Assembly (NCBI GenBank): GCA_019155185.1
Contig: CM032817.1
Span: forward strand, 1,195,714-1,259,713
Origin: Beaufortia kweichowensis
Taxonomy: Eukaryota; Chordata; Actinopteri; Cypriniformes; Gastromyzontidae
Direction: 5' to 3'
DNA length: 64,000 nt
In this document: piece by piece, positions 37,501 through 52,100 of the stretch
Layout of the letters: every line of letters begins with the position of its first letter
How positions within the stretch are numbered: the first letter of the stretch is position 1
Notes under the pieces: generated by a model
Seen by the model: the letters and a program-made list of their open reading frames with translations, nothing else
The model's database searches: none
Told to the model about the DNA's origin: nothing
Program-made: the position numbers and the translations under genes

Positions 37501-40500
37501 TGTTTATTGCGTAACACAGTGAGAAAGGAAAGGTTATGATGTAGTTTAATCTCGGCACGGGACACTTTCCACTGCTGAGTTGCTTTATCTAAACTACTAT
37601 AGCCACTCCTACAGAAATCACTCTTTCCTGCAACAACAAAAAAACACCTGAAAACTTTCCATTAGGTGCTAAACACGGCACAATTTTACCCAATTTTTCC
37701 TTTCCACCTTCCTGTTGCTATATATGAACATATCTCTCTTTCAGCTCATGTACTGTACATAAGCACATGCATATGAGTGTTTTACCAGTACGGGCACTGG
37801 GATTGTTTTATTTTATCTGCGTCAATTATTTATTAAAAAAATAATAATTTTATCTATGTAAATAAATCTATCTTACATTACTAAACTAAAAGTGAAATGC
37901 ACACCTTCTATAACGCGATATAATTACAAAATACATGTGGTTTGGAAAAATTGTTCTAAACACAATACAGTATAAAATAGTTCATATTTGAAAAAATGCA
38001 TAGAAATTAGCTTTCTAGATCCGTCTGTCTGGCTGTGGGCATATTTGATCTCTTTCTGAAGCTAGTGTGACCACGCATAGAAAGAAAATGTTGAAAGCAC
38101 CAAGGCGTGGTCATGAAGAGAATTCCCACCGGGCACCGAAACAGACAAAAGCAGCTTCAGAAATCTTAAAAAACGGGAGTCTGTCGCTAAACAAACTCAG
38201 GAAGGAGAGAACACGCTCGCGTTGCGTTGTGCTGTATTTGTTTGGCCTGTTTCCAACAGGATATGAGGGCATCAGATATTATTCAGATTGATATCTCTGC
38301 GTATGCTGTATGCTTTCAAAAACATTTGGTCCACATGAATATACTAGCTTTTTATTTGAGTTATATTCACAAGAATTTCTTGTTTTTAAACACAGTTACT
38401 ACATAACAAAAACAATAAGGATACAAATTAATTTATTAAAACATTCATTAAATTAAACTGACATGTATACTAAGGTTGGTCTCTATACATGCTGCAAAGT
38501 AATACAGTGCGATATTTTATTGTCCAATCAGCACCCGGCATTTTAAATGTTGTGTGTTCAGTATACATTGCACAGCATTAAAAAATGTATTTGTCACGTA
38601 AAGCTAATGTAATCATATACGGCAAAGATCTGTGTGCCTTGTACCATGCGGCACGACACGGTCAACAACACCCAGGGTCAAGTATGTTCTCCCTGCTTGC
38701 TTTGATTTAGTAGCTCAGCTTCATGCTGCCTGATTTCATTTATCTGACCTCTTAATCTGTGAAGTACAATAACAACACTCCACCGGCCAAACACAGCAGG
38801 ATAACGCTTTTTTCGGAAGATGTCATTCGAAAAAAATCACAATGAGACAATGACAAATTTTAGGATTTGTTAAATGAAATCCACAGTGTATGTATATAGA
38901 TATCTGATTTCTTTAACTTGCTAGTGCACAATTAGTGCATATTTTAGACCCACTTACAGTGCATTCAAGTGTGAACGCTGGAACCGGATTCAAACCATAA
39001 CGTTTCATTATTAGCTACAGATAGCAATGCATTCATTTTTGGTTTATTTAATATCAACTCTGCCTAGGAGAAACAATTGCGATATTCATTTTTGCGATAT
39101 TAAGATTTTTATTTCCTACGGGTATGTCTGAACAAAGCAAAAATCCCTTATGTACAGAAAGTGCAATTTGAGCCTGATAAGCCTCGTTTGCTCTTTTGCA
39201 TGGTGTAAAATGACCAAAACAAAGACTTCTGTGTCAGGACAAGACCACATTACCCCAAATCACCCTAGCTTTGCACACCCACACCTGTGGACAACCCAGC
39301 TGTGTTTAATTCAACAAAAAAAACAAATGATGTGATATGCAAAATCTATTTAAAACTAAAAAAAGTGTGGTATTTAAATGCCTGTCATACAATGTTTGAT
39401 GACTAAAAACCTATTGGCCTAAATTTCGCTAATCCCACTTTGAACCTGTTAATCGACTTTTCTCTGTTGTTGCTCTGTGAAAACAGCAGAGGTCTGTAAG
39501 GCGATCTGTTGAGGAGGTAACCACGCCAGCAAAGGGGTTTGTTGGGCGTAGATTAAGGTCTCTGGTGGTTTTGGCCACGTGCCACATAGTAGTTGCAGAA
39601 GAGACATCGAGTGGGACTCTAAACACAACCCACAGGTGCAGATGAGAGATGCGTGTGCTGTTTCGGGCAGGTACTGTCTCTGTGGTTATCGTAACAATTA
39701 AGCGCAAACCGCTGATTTTTTTTTCGACTAGAAGTCTTACATAATACTGATTCTACTAACAGTGTTAAAACTTTGCGGTGTTTGGTATGAGACATTAACC
39801 ATCTGTGTTTCTATAGCATTTATTATTTTAGTTGCACACACATACACAATAGTCTTTGCATTCCATGCGTCCTCCAGTTTTTTTGGCATTGGCGGGTGTC
39901 TACTTGTGTGAGGTTTCTACCTCAGGCAGATCTTCCAGAGCCATCTGCGTATTCCAACATTATATATATTAATTCCTGATAGAATCTAAATATGTCTCAC
40001 TGTGAATTAATCTGATTTGAATAGAGATATCGTTTTGAATTGGGCTTCTTTTTAGTCAATTTTGCATTGCAGTTCACTCACACCACTCCATTATGATATA
40101 AGGGTGTGTGAGACGCACCTGATGCGGGTGATTTTATCCACGGCAGATGTTGGATCCGGTTTCAGTGTAAAAGAGGGTATATTAACTCAAATGTGGGCAC
40201 TTTACAACTATAAATTGGTGACACAAAAGCCAGAATTTTCTTCTCTGTCTGCTACAAAGATATCTAAGGCTCTGTTTACACCTGGTATTAGAATGCGTTT
40301 TGGTCTATCGGATCACAAGTGGACAACTCTAAATACAGGTGTAAACAGGGTCTAAATGGTTTCAAGCTTGTCCACATTTGACCACTTTCAGAGGTAGTCG
40401 AAAACGCATTCGACTGGATTCCTTTTGTAGTGTAGATGCTTATGTGGTCCAATGCGTTAGATCAGACACAAAAGACCACCTATTCTCTGCCTAAAGGCAT

Positions 40501-43500
40501 TTTAACTTTGTCGACTGATCTGAAGATATTACACACAACGTTATTTAACCATTCCGGATTTCTAACACACCTGCATGGTGTTTGGCGCTGTCTCGCGACT
40601 GTTGGCACTGCTGCTTTCGGTATGTTTTTCTGTCATCTCCGTTTGCATTCGTATGTAAAATAGCATGTGCTTATTTCGTCCATTAGATCAAAAAGATCTG
40701 TAAAAGACCACAAATGTATCCTCCCATAACCCCTCCCCTCAACGAAATCAGCACAGAAGTGGTCAAAAGAGATAGAATAAAGCAGCAGGTGTAAACGGGA
40801 ATGTCCACTTGTGATCCACCAAAACGCATCTTAATACCAGGTGTAAACGCGGCCTAAATCGCTAATTCACCGGGAATTTTTTGCCTTGAGGTTAATAGAT
40901 GGAGTCCACCTCACTTGTGTTCACAATCTATACACACATCTAATGCATAAATATCTCTGTTTAAAAAGAAATAGTTGTGTTCTAAGCGAAAGTGACGAAG
41001 TAAGTTTCCAAGCCTTTGCTTAGGTATATCTTAGGTGTAAAAAAGGTTTCGGAATACAGTCCTAAAAGAGCTCTATGTTAGTCTCTCGTCTCTGGAGAGT
41101 TGAAAACTCCCCACCACCTCTACATATTGGTCTTCAGGGACGGAAGGCTTGATGCAGTCATGGTAACGCACTTGATCCCAACAGTTCCTGACAGAGGATG
41201 AGGTCAGAGAGAGAGAGAGAGAGAGAAGAAAGGCATGGGAGACTTAGTCTGGCATGCACAAACCTTTCTTTTAGCCTTTAAGGCTGGAATTTTGGAAGGA
41301 AAAATTGTGTAAAATTAATGTTTTCTATAATACCATGTATTCTATATTGTTTCTTTCTTTTCTTTTTTGCAACAATGCATAATCGTCAACAGAGCTATAG
41401 AAATAAATTTAAGTTTGACTACATCATGTTTTTTACAGAGATTCTTTAACTTCCTAGTCTACTTAGACATTTTAATTTAACAAAACAAAAACTAGGTGGT
41501 TGCTTACCTCGTCTGCCCTCCAGATATGGTTTGGATCTATTGTTTTTTTATCATCCGACAGACTTTGTTTAGAAAAGGAATAGAATACCTCTCCCAAATA
41601 AACCATATAATTAAGGTATCAATATGGCACAAAATGTTGGTGACAAGTTAAAAAAGCAAAGCTTACCACTGTTTTTAAGGGCTTGTTCAAATCCTAAATG
41701 AAGGTAGAGTGACTATTAAGTGTAGGAAATGGCCACTTTAAGATTTAAGAAAAAAGCCAGACACACCTCTGTGAGAAACCGTCACTGGAGATGTTTAAGA
41801 AAAACGTTTGTACACGTTGTACATTTGATAGCTCATTTACAGGCACCTCAATCATGTCTTACGGTTATGTCTATGTTTCGGCTTTAACAGTATTCTTGAG
41901 TTTCACATTCTCAAATGATCTGTTCTGGACATGTACCGTTCAGCCCAGTCAGTGTACTACAAGTATAATAATTAAAATCAATCACAGATATGCCCGGAGT
42001 CTACTTCAAAACCTCCTCCTTCGAAACATCTCAATGTTTGGACTGCAGACACAAGTCAGTACAGGAGAACATGGCTGTAAACGGCTCTAAATGGCTTGTG
42101 TTTTCCCCAGAGGGTCAGACTGCTCCGGTTTGACATGAACGGTTGTGTGAAATCACTGGATTTTAGGTAAAAACTGCTCAGCTTTCAGATAAAAATGTCC
42201 GCTGCCACTGGTCTGTCAGCTACACAGGAAGATGTGTTATTTGGGATTAGTATGGAACGTCAATCAATAGATTGAGTTACACACGAAACTACTAAAACAA
42301 CATGAGGGAATAAACGGATGATAGTGTCATCTTACACTTTTGCATTAGTCATGAAGTTCAGGTACGACAGCTTTCCCAAAGCCATAAATATATGTTTGAG
42401 TGTGTAATTATGTGTGTGTTTATGTAGCGTGTGTGAACGGGTAATATATTGAAAATACATGAAATGTTTAATATATGTTTTTTTAATCGTAGACTAGTTT
42501 AGTTTGGCTCAATAGTTCAATGATTTTAAGTCACTACTTTACATTTTTACTTTAATGTTTATTCATTGTGTAAATTACTACTATGGATTAAAAAATGTGT
42601 CACATTTATTTATATAACACACTTTACTCTACTTTAAAACATTTGTAAAGTTTGTTTAAACATTCTGTATCTTTTGCTTGTATGACTTAAATTATGGCAC
42701 CTCCATCAGGGAAAATATGAGCAGAAATATCTGCCATTATCAGCAGAAATTGAGTATACACATGAAAATGCACATGTGAACTACTATTTTTTTATTTTTA
42801 GATATGTTTTCAAACTTTTTTAATTCTTTAAAAACATTTCTTTCTAATTTTGGTATTTTTATAAATTACAGTAACGTTACCGTCTTTTTTTGTTTATTGT
42901 TATGAACATTTGCCGAACATTTATTCTTGAGTCTTATACCTTTCCATCAATTTTTAGTTTGTCAGGATAAGATTAAAATTCAACTATAAAATATTAAAGT
43001 GAATAGAAAAATAACATAGGTGTTCCTAGTTAACAGGTTAAGCCATTTTATCTATTTATTACTTATGTAGTAAATAAACATAATCACACCAATAAGATAA
43101 AAAGTAGGGCTATTTTTTCAATATAGGAAGTGAAAGACGATTTTATTTGGGTTGTACTAAGGAACTGTTCTTATTGTTGTCTCACACACATCCAAACCAT
43201 CTGTCCTTTGAGGAATTGTGTCTAGGGCAGGTGTCACAAAAGAATCTGTGTATGTGTGTGAATGTGTCGTACAGGAGGGGGGGTGTTTGTCACGCTGATC
43301 TCTTTACTATCCTCAAACAGCATTACCTCACCCACCCTCCAGCAGTGTAAACCTAGAGCTGTGAATTATTCAAGGGAACTGGCCCTGCTCCTTACACACA
43401 CACATACACGCCCTTCCTCAGGCCATACGCATAGCATAATGTTATCGGCTAGCCAATAGGACAAGAGTAACAATTTTAAACCCATGTGTCTCAATTACAC

Positions 43501-46500
43501 ATTTCATTTATCAGACAGAAGGAGATGATCCAGATCCAGACAGAAAGAGATAGACGTGTGCTTTTGTCTTGTGCTAGGCGTGTATTTCACCAAACTTGCC
43601 TTGAAGAAGAAAAAAGTGTGCCGGTACACAGCCTTCTCTTATTTCACATGCTGTCCACTTTGCCTCAGTGAACAGGTTACCTAAGACATTTATGTCTCAT
43701 GACAAAGTCTTTTTACAAGGTATATCATCACCTTACCACCTCTGACATCACATACAAACATAGCAGTATGGTAACGTAACTGTAATGCTATTTAAATGCA
43801 CATGTAATACGACAAGAAAATCTTTACCGTAAATTGCAATTGCAAAACAGTAAATTGTAAAACTAAAAATGCTACAATTATAGGCTACCTGGATAAGATG
43901 TGAAGAAAAATGGAGAATGATATTATAAATCCAGTTACGTTTATGCATTTGCTTTTACTTAAAGTGTCTTCAAGCTATACATTTGATCAGTTATGTGTAC
44001 CTATACACAAGTCTCTAGCAAGTGAGCTACAGGAACAATATTGGCCATTTTACTAAGTCGCCTTTCTACTACAGGTACAACTTTCAATTCTGTATTCAAT
44101 TTGGCATTATGCATCAAACTAATAACTTTTGAAACCTGCCAACGAAAAACAGTATAAAGACCAAATTGAAAAAATAAATATGGTATTGTCAGCTACTTAT
44201 ACACCCATATCAAAGGAATACCAAACAAAACAAATAATAATACTGGCCAATACCAGTATTACTATTAATATATAGTGCATCCTGAATGCAGTTAAGATGA
44301 CAAAATCGGTCCTAAAAATTCAGGTACATGCCACCCTCTGCCAACCATTGTAAGGTTGAGAAATAAGAACTACTTTTTTCTTCCACAGAGACAACAAATA
44401 ATAATTTAAGTGATTCTCTTTTGCATTTAAAGAAAATTTAGTTTATGATCCTAAAACTATACAGTCTCATGTACAAACCGGGATGTGGGTACAATCACTG
44501 AACTTTATTTTCCAAGTTTAATGGACTGATCATAATGTTCAGTAGTGCATTCCTTCTATGACAGCTGTATTGCGCTCTTGCCAAATCAGCAGCCAAGTCA
44601 TTGTCAATAAAATCCCTTGACAAGAACTTCATCATCTTTACATTAACTCACCACTAAACACTTTATTCAGTGGGCCAATTATCCCATTAGTGACTTAAGT
44701 GAAAACAACAAAGGCGACATTACTGTTTAAATTCTTGCTGTATGTAAAACTCGACCGATTGACATCTTTGCTGCCTTGACTTGTACTGGGTGATGGCGTG
44801 ACTTGTGCTATAAAAGTGCCAATGTAAATATAATACAAATTCTCTCTGAACCGTTGATCTGTAGGCAATAGGAGTTTCTCAACTTTGACAGTTAATCGTC
44901 AGACGTCTCTTAGGCTGCAATCCCTAACTTTTGCCTTTCTATCCCCAACTCTGAAACATTAAAGTGCAGTTTACTTTATGTACTTATCTTTGAAATCAAA
45001 TGACATAAACCTGATATTTTCTGCAAAACTGCCCTGCAAAACTTATAAATAAAGTGCTTTGATTTAAACATTTGTCATTGAAAGGCCATTTTTGCATTTG
45101 GGCAATAACAATGAATGTTGTCATGTTGGGTTTTAGAGGCACCAGCTCCTCATAGCAGGGAGTCGTGATGTCATTCTTCCTTCCTCTACAGGGTGTGATG
45201 CTTACTAACTCATCTCTCATCCTGTCTCATCCCATTTCCCTTTTTGAATTGATCCAAACAGCTCCCAACAGAGTTTCCAAATAGAATATTTTCGAAGATA
45301 TTAATAAACCGTGCTTATATGTTCCTGTGATCTGACCTGCGTCGGCAAAAATGAAAGATACCGGGATCATACGTCAATTCAGTTTGGGTTGAAGCGACTG
45401 CTACTATTTGGAGGGATATTATCAGCAAGTATAGTGAAGCATAATATAATACTAGCCGAATATAATACTATATAATATAATAAAATAATATAATAATTAT
45501 ATATTTTAGCTAACATTAGATCTAAACTAAAAAATAATGTTTTTTTGGTCGAAGAAGCATTCTTTGCATATTTCCAAATTTTACAATTCAATTGAATTAA
45601 AATGTATTTTTGTAGCCTTTTTTATCGTTTTGGATGGGTTTGGATGGTTTTGGGTGGAGAATACAAATACATTTTAGCACCAATAGTAGAAACATAAAGA
45701 GCTAGAAATAAAAAAGAAGTGTACGTACATGTACAAAATACATATAATATATAATAAATATTGACATATATATATATATATATATAAACATTTACTTTGT
45801 ATTTACATGTATTTTGTATTTACATTAACAATTCCTCTCATTTTCTCTTCCTCATTTTCCTCTCATTACTTTTTTATTTCTAGCTCTTTATGTTTCTACT
45901 ATTGGTGCTAAAATGCATTTTCTGTAAAGCCACCCAAAACCATCCAAACCCATCCAAAACGATAAAAAAGGCTACAAAAATACATTTTAATTCAATTGAA
46001 ACTAGTGACATAGCAAGGAAGTTCTGTAAAACAGTATTGATGGTGTTTATTATGTAAAACAGCACTGATGATGTGGACTAAAAATAATCCTTAGTTTGCA
46101 AAAACAAGCTAAAATTGTATAAAATGTCTAATGTATTACTTCTGACATATATTTCTTTCAAAAAACCTACCTAGCCTTGACACTAAGCTTTAACTCTAAT
46201 CTCTCAACATAAATGTTTTAACTACATAGTTCTGCATACAAACCAAAGAGCTTTTCTTTGACCTGAAAAGAAGGAGAAGGAAGTGGCTTTACTCCAGTAT
46301 TATTCCTTCACAGATGAATGATAAATGACATACCAAAGTTTAAAAACACTGATATTAGCCAGCATACAATGCCCATTCATTCCCAAAACCATCTTCACCT
46401 TAAAATGACCTCAGTATAGTTGTGCACACTCGTATTATACTTTTCATGTCCTTGTACATTCAACTACTTGTCCATGCAATCGAGACTTGACCACAATCTG

Positions 46501-49120
46501 TTCAAATCGACCAAGAAAAGCATTATTTTTTATTATAGTTTAGATCTAATGTTAGTGTTACTCTTTTATGTGTACTGTTTGTGAAACTTTAACTCTTCCT
46601 AAAACACAACAGAAGGTCTTTGAGTCAAAAAGAAGCTCTGGACCTGTATTCACAAAGCTTCTCAAACTATAAGGGCTGATTTGGGATTTGACTGCCTCCC
46701 GCCAATACTGCCCTTTTTACTTACTACAAGGAACACAAAATTGATCTAGTAGCAGCCCTGCGGATTATGAGACGCTTTGTAAATGCGGACCCTGAGGTCG
46801 GAAGGAAAGTAGGAACCGCCACCGGTAGCTACGCTAGGCCACTGGATACAGTACCTCCTTGTGAGTGAGTTCCAGCCAGGCCGTATAGAGAGGGACGCGC
46901 AGCACCCCACTGGAGTCCAGCAGGTGCAGGCTGTCCTGTATAGACCACGGGAGAAAAAGCGGCGATTAGAACGCAAGATGAAGCCCTTTAACCCCACAGA
47001 TGTTGTAAGCTATTTTAAATGAGTAAACCACGAAAACATTAACAGAGCAGTCAATATTTAGTATTGATGCTGATAAAAGCATGAACACTCTCAGATACTT
47101 TCCGCTTTACTTTTATCTAATTTTATCTAAACTTTTGTTCTGAAACATTACAACTTTATTCAAAAACAAGAGAGCAAAAAGCTGTCTTAGTTTAAATATC
47201 ATCAGATATCATCTCTATTAGTTATGTATTAGTTTTAAAAATCGAATTATTTCAGAAAAATGTGCTATCCTTTAGTTATTTTGCCCACAGAGCAAATGTA
47301 AGGGTTACTAACGTTTTAGCAATGTTCTACTTTAGTTTCGCTAACTGTCTGAAATAGTAAGTAAATTTAGAAAATAACTTATATTCAGTGTTTATTAGTA
47401 TATGCATTTATGAATACTATACTTTGGCTAATTGTTAAGTATTATTTATTTTAAATATTATGGTAATGCAATTCAGAAGTTTTTCCTTATTTCGCATGTA
47501 CAGTACACAGACATACCTAAATATCTATTGTGTCCTCTCTCAACTTTTTATTTTTAATAAGAAACACTGTATTGAAACACAAACTATGTACAGTACATAT
47601 TAAAATATATCCCTACATTTTATTGCTACATTTAGGATTACATTATTATTATACATTACAATTTTATCTACATTTTTTTCAAATCTTTCACGTTTATATA
47701 AAAATATATATTTATAGTCAACATTTCACTCAATTCGTCAGTATTTGTCCACAAAATACAATCTTGGAAGTCAAAATACTGTTGCGTCCTAACGTTTGCG
47801 GCATCCATTATTATTACTAACCCAACAGAGAACTTTCTTACTTACAGAGAACTTTTTACAGTTTTAATACTATGAAAACGCCCATAAACACACACATAAA
47901 TGCAAAACCGAGAACTGAAAAACGGTCTTATTGTACTCCTGACATCATTTTTTGTCTCTGGAAGACTTCCATGTTAAATAAACGCGTCTTGACAGGGACA
48001 TAAAAATGGAATTTTTAAAACATCTTCCCCTTTCCCTATTTTAAAGTGACATTAACTGGCACAATATTTTTAGGTCAACAAAGAATCCAATCATAAGCAA
48101 CAGAAATACATCAATAATGTCAAGGAAGGCTGCAAAATAACCTACAGTACTCAATGTAAATAAAACATACGCTACTTGAACGCAAATGCCTTTATAAAAG
48201 CATGATTTCATGCATTGTCATGTTCTAAAAAGGTGTGTGTAACAAGTATTTGCATTCTTAGCATTGCCACAAGCAGACCTATGATCACCATTAGCAAAAA
48301 GTAGCTACATTTCACGTCCATGGCCCCATGAGTAATGTACATTTTAATAACGTACAAAAATGCAGGAACACAAATTTAGTATGTGCAGTAGGAGTGCTTG
48401 CAAAGCACCGGCCAAGCATTTGCTATGGTTTTGCATACTTGTTTAGCGCACATTTCAAGTCAAAGGCTTTTATATGTTCCCCCTCTGACCCCATAAATTT
48501 AGTACTGGGCATTAGGTATGACTCGGGCACTTTGTCTTTCTTTAAGTTCGCTTAAGTGCAGCGGTACCTTAAAAGGCTGTAAAAGTAAAAGCAGATTCCA
48601 TTTAAAATCCAGTGAGGCCTGTCTATGATGTGGGAGGTGTTAATCAAGATAAACATTAACTGATTGTGGTGGAATGTCGTCAGATCTGGACGGAAAAAAG
48701 TCTTCTTTCTAATTTCTAAAAAAGCTTTTCCGGCTGTTATTCTCACAGGGACTGGGTCTCCTGTGCCAGTGTGTGTGTGTGTTTAAACATATCACTGTGG
48801 TATCGCAAATCACAGCTCACAGTCTACAACAGCTGCGTGCTGTCACACACTTGCTGTGTTTCTAGCCTGTCTGCTTCTTGTACTGTATGTGTGTGTGTTG
48901 AGGTGGAGCAGGTGCAGCAGTTTTGACACAGACGTGTGTAAAGACTCACCCTTGGTTGGTGGTCTGTGACACCCTTACTATGTAATAGCTGTTTATTTAG
49001 CGCCTTGTAAAGGTGCATTCGTGTGTTTACACCAGTAAATGTAAATTTAGCTGTGGTTGGTCGCAAGAAAATCAGGTCACACAATAATATATATTAAAAA
49101 TACATGTGTATGTGTAAGTG

Positions 49121-49159
<39 letters not shown>

Positions 49160-52100
49160 CACAGCATGGTAAACTATAGACAGACCTTGCAATGTGGTTG
49201 CTAAGGTATTTTGGGAGGTTGCTAGGGTCTTCTAGGTGGATAGTTGCCTACTGGCTCAATTCACCAACCAATCACAGCACGTGGAAAATAATCCATAAGC
49301 GTTCTTGCTGACACTCTTGGGTGCTTAATTAGGCATTACAGTGAGTCATAATGTACTGTCATTGTATTTAAACCACCCAAACTGGCACTGATTCAAATAT
49401 CTTGTGGTTTAAAGAAGACAGAAAGTCGTGCAGTTTTGGAAAAACATGACTGAACTATGACTTCAACAGTCACGGTTACCTAAGTAAACACCATTGTAAA
49501 TTATTCATACTAGTTTCATAAAGAAACAAAATAGATCAAGTACATCAAGTAGTGTGCTATAATGATCCAACAAGATCAATTAATGTCAATTAATGTTGTC
49601 AAAACGCTTGTGAACTGCAAAGAAATACAAGACTATATTGTTGCCATCACCAATAACAGCTTCAAGCCTACTTTATATACAAAGTACAAAGATATGCTTG
49701 AAGAATACACGTAAAACAATCTTTAAAGCAGGTTTATGAAACTCAAGTTGAAGTCTCTTGCAAGCAGGAAGACACTTGGCACGTCACAATGGTATATTCA
49801 GTTTCTTGTGTTCTGGGCTTGGAAGAGCTAAGAATCACAAGATAGAAATAAAGACGACTGTGTCTTTTGTTAGCGAGATGTATGAGGTTATTTGGAAGGT
49901 TTACTGGAATCCTGTGGCCTCCAGTTAGCAGATTGTCTTTCCGAGACTGTCACATGGCAGCGACGGATAAGCTGTCTTTGATTTGCAGTGTGCAAAGTGT
50001 GCAGAAACATGCTGGTAAATGCATTCGTGCTAACACATTATCGCATTTACGTGTGGAAATATGTAAAAAAAAAAAATTGGTTCAGTGTAATGTGAGTCAA
50101 ATACACAGATTCTGATAATCGTTTGTCTTTTAAATTTGCAGGTGAAAAACCGTGAGCAGGGAGAAAAACAATGTCTACACATTGTCTATGGGTTTTTTTT
50201 TATTAAGAGGGAAACTTTTCCCAACAAACAGGACAGTGTCCTACCTTGTTGTAGTAGTGAAGCTGGACTGAATGCCACTGGCCATCGCTAACTCCACCCG
50301 GTACAAAAGGTGCCACTGTTGTTTTAGTCTCTCCTGTAAATATATGAATAAATAGCTAGTAAATATCTAAATAAATAAATATGAATAATAATAAAGAAAT
50401 ACTTTGAAATAAAAAATAAATACTTTGAACTGTACTTTTTATTAATAATGTATAGACATTATTACATTTTAAGTCAATTATAAAAATAATTAATAACCAA
50501 AATAATTTGGTTATTAATTGCATTAACAGTAATGCCATAAACTGATGTGTAATACGTATAACGAAGATAGCGTGGTTAGTAACATACTACTTTTTAGCAA
50601 ATTACTGGCAGCAAACTCATTTGACATTTAACTGTACATTACTGTAAATGTTTAATCAATTTCCATGTTTAATCACCCAATGGACATAACTAAAAAAGTG
50701 TGTTTTGGCATGTGATAGACATCTCTTGTATAAATTGTGCCTTTGTCCCCTTGAAACCACTCTGGTCCAATATAAAATCACTTAGTGGCTGCAGTACAAA
50801 GCTGCGCGCACAGCGACTATCAGTCATGTTTAGAAACCCTTTCTTATCAATAGAGTTCATTCAGAGGGCTGTGAAGGAAAAATTTACATTGGGTTTAGAA
50901 GAATATTTACCAAAGGCAGGAGCGACTCTTCGGTATTCATAAAGTATCAGTAAATAGTAACCAAACATTGTGGCCTGGTTAGTGAACAATCGAAACATTG
51001 TTTTTTTTTTCACACACACCAAACGCATTCGTTTTTAACCTCCTATTGCCATTATTCAAAATGTTTACATAAAAAAACAGCAACTGACTCCTAAGTATTT
51101 AAGTCTTCCAGTTTTAAAGTAGCTTCCTCAACACTGCATGTGCCCTTTAATCACAAACATTCTCAAGAATGCCGGGACCCTGTACCGGTCAAAAGACGAG
51201 TTTTTAGTACAACTCTCATTACGTTACGACGTGAAAAACAGGCTCCACAGCATGACGCAGGATTCCTTCCCCTTTGTCTGGAAGATTTATGTGTGCTATA
51301 ACATCCAGCACCACAACAGGGTTGTGTTATTTTTAACTGCCTGGAAAGCTAAAGAGTCTGTGTGTATGTGTGAGAATGTATGAAGGTATATGTGTTTCCT
51401 GGCACATGCATGCGGACACTGAAATGCCAAATTAGGGTCACAGTCTGATTAAGGTTTGGACACTATCGTATATAGCCGCCCACAGAAACATGGGCAATTT
51501 GTACATTAGTTTTGCTTGGACAGAAAAACAGAAATAGGTTAGATTCCCAAAAAAGACATATTGATGAAAACTTAATTGTGAATGTAATGTGAGACAATGG
51601 TGTGATTTTCGTACCTGCTGAGAAGGTAAGTTGAATCTGTTCCTCGATAATCTCAACAGCTATAAAGTCGTGTTTCTCATTAAAACGCCCATTGTAGAGC
51701 AGAAGCGCATTTCTCTCTCTTGTAGCAAACCTGGATAGAGGAAATATTGATGAACAACCACAACTAGTTTTTTATACACTACCCCCTCATAAATGATTAA
51801 TCAATAGGATGTGATTGTTTTCCAGATGTACAGGCATTAATGACCCAAAAGAAACTTCAAAGCCAGACAGAAGGAATAACATCTTTCAATCAAAGCAGGA
51901 AAAGAACAAAACACAGAGGAAGTGAGCGTAAGAACAGTGGTCCTGAAACAGGAAGTGGTTCCTCAGCCCTGGGCTTCGCATCGCACCTCTCTCATGTCTG
52001 GATTAGGGCACAAAAGGCGGAGGAGTCAAAGACCAGCTGCTCCGCAGGAAGAAGATATCAAAAAAGAATAACATTGATAGTGCTCTCTCAACACGTAGCC

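Larger units (their letters stand above)
37208..50244. other. celsr1 intron 5 (13 kb)
   Basis: Largest intron that is complete in the window. It contains the candidate cassette exon (46855-46935), a weaker candidate exon (41118-41187), a Harbinger-like element, a fold-back element and AT microsatellites, listed separately. 37.2-40.2 and 47-49 kb show nothing else I can support. Confidence 0.7.

Noticed and set aside
39429..39707. 92-codon minus frame in intron 5
   Set aside because: No recognisable motif, no acceptor/donor pair matching a celsr1 phase.
46746..46997. 83-codon minus frame [12 protein letters not shown] over the candidate cassette exon
   Set aside because: Different phase from exon 5, cysteine-rich and unnatural; the phase 0 frame is more protein-like and fits both neighbours.
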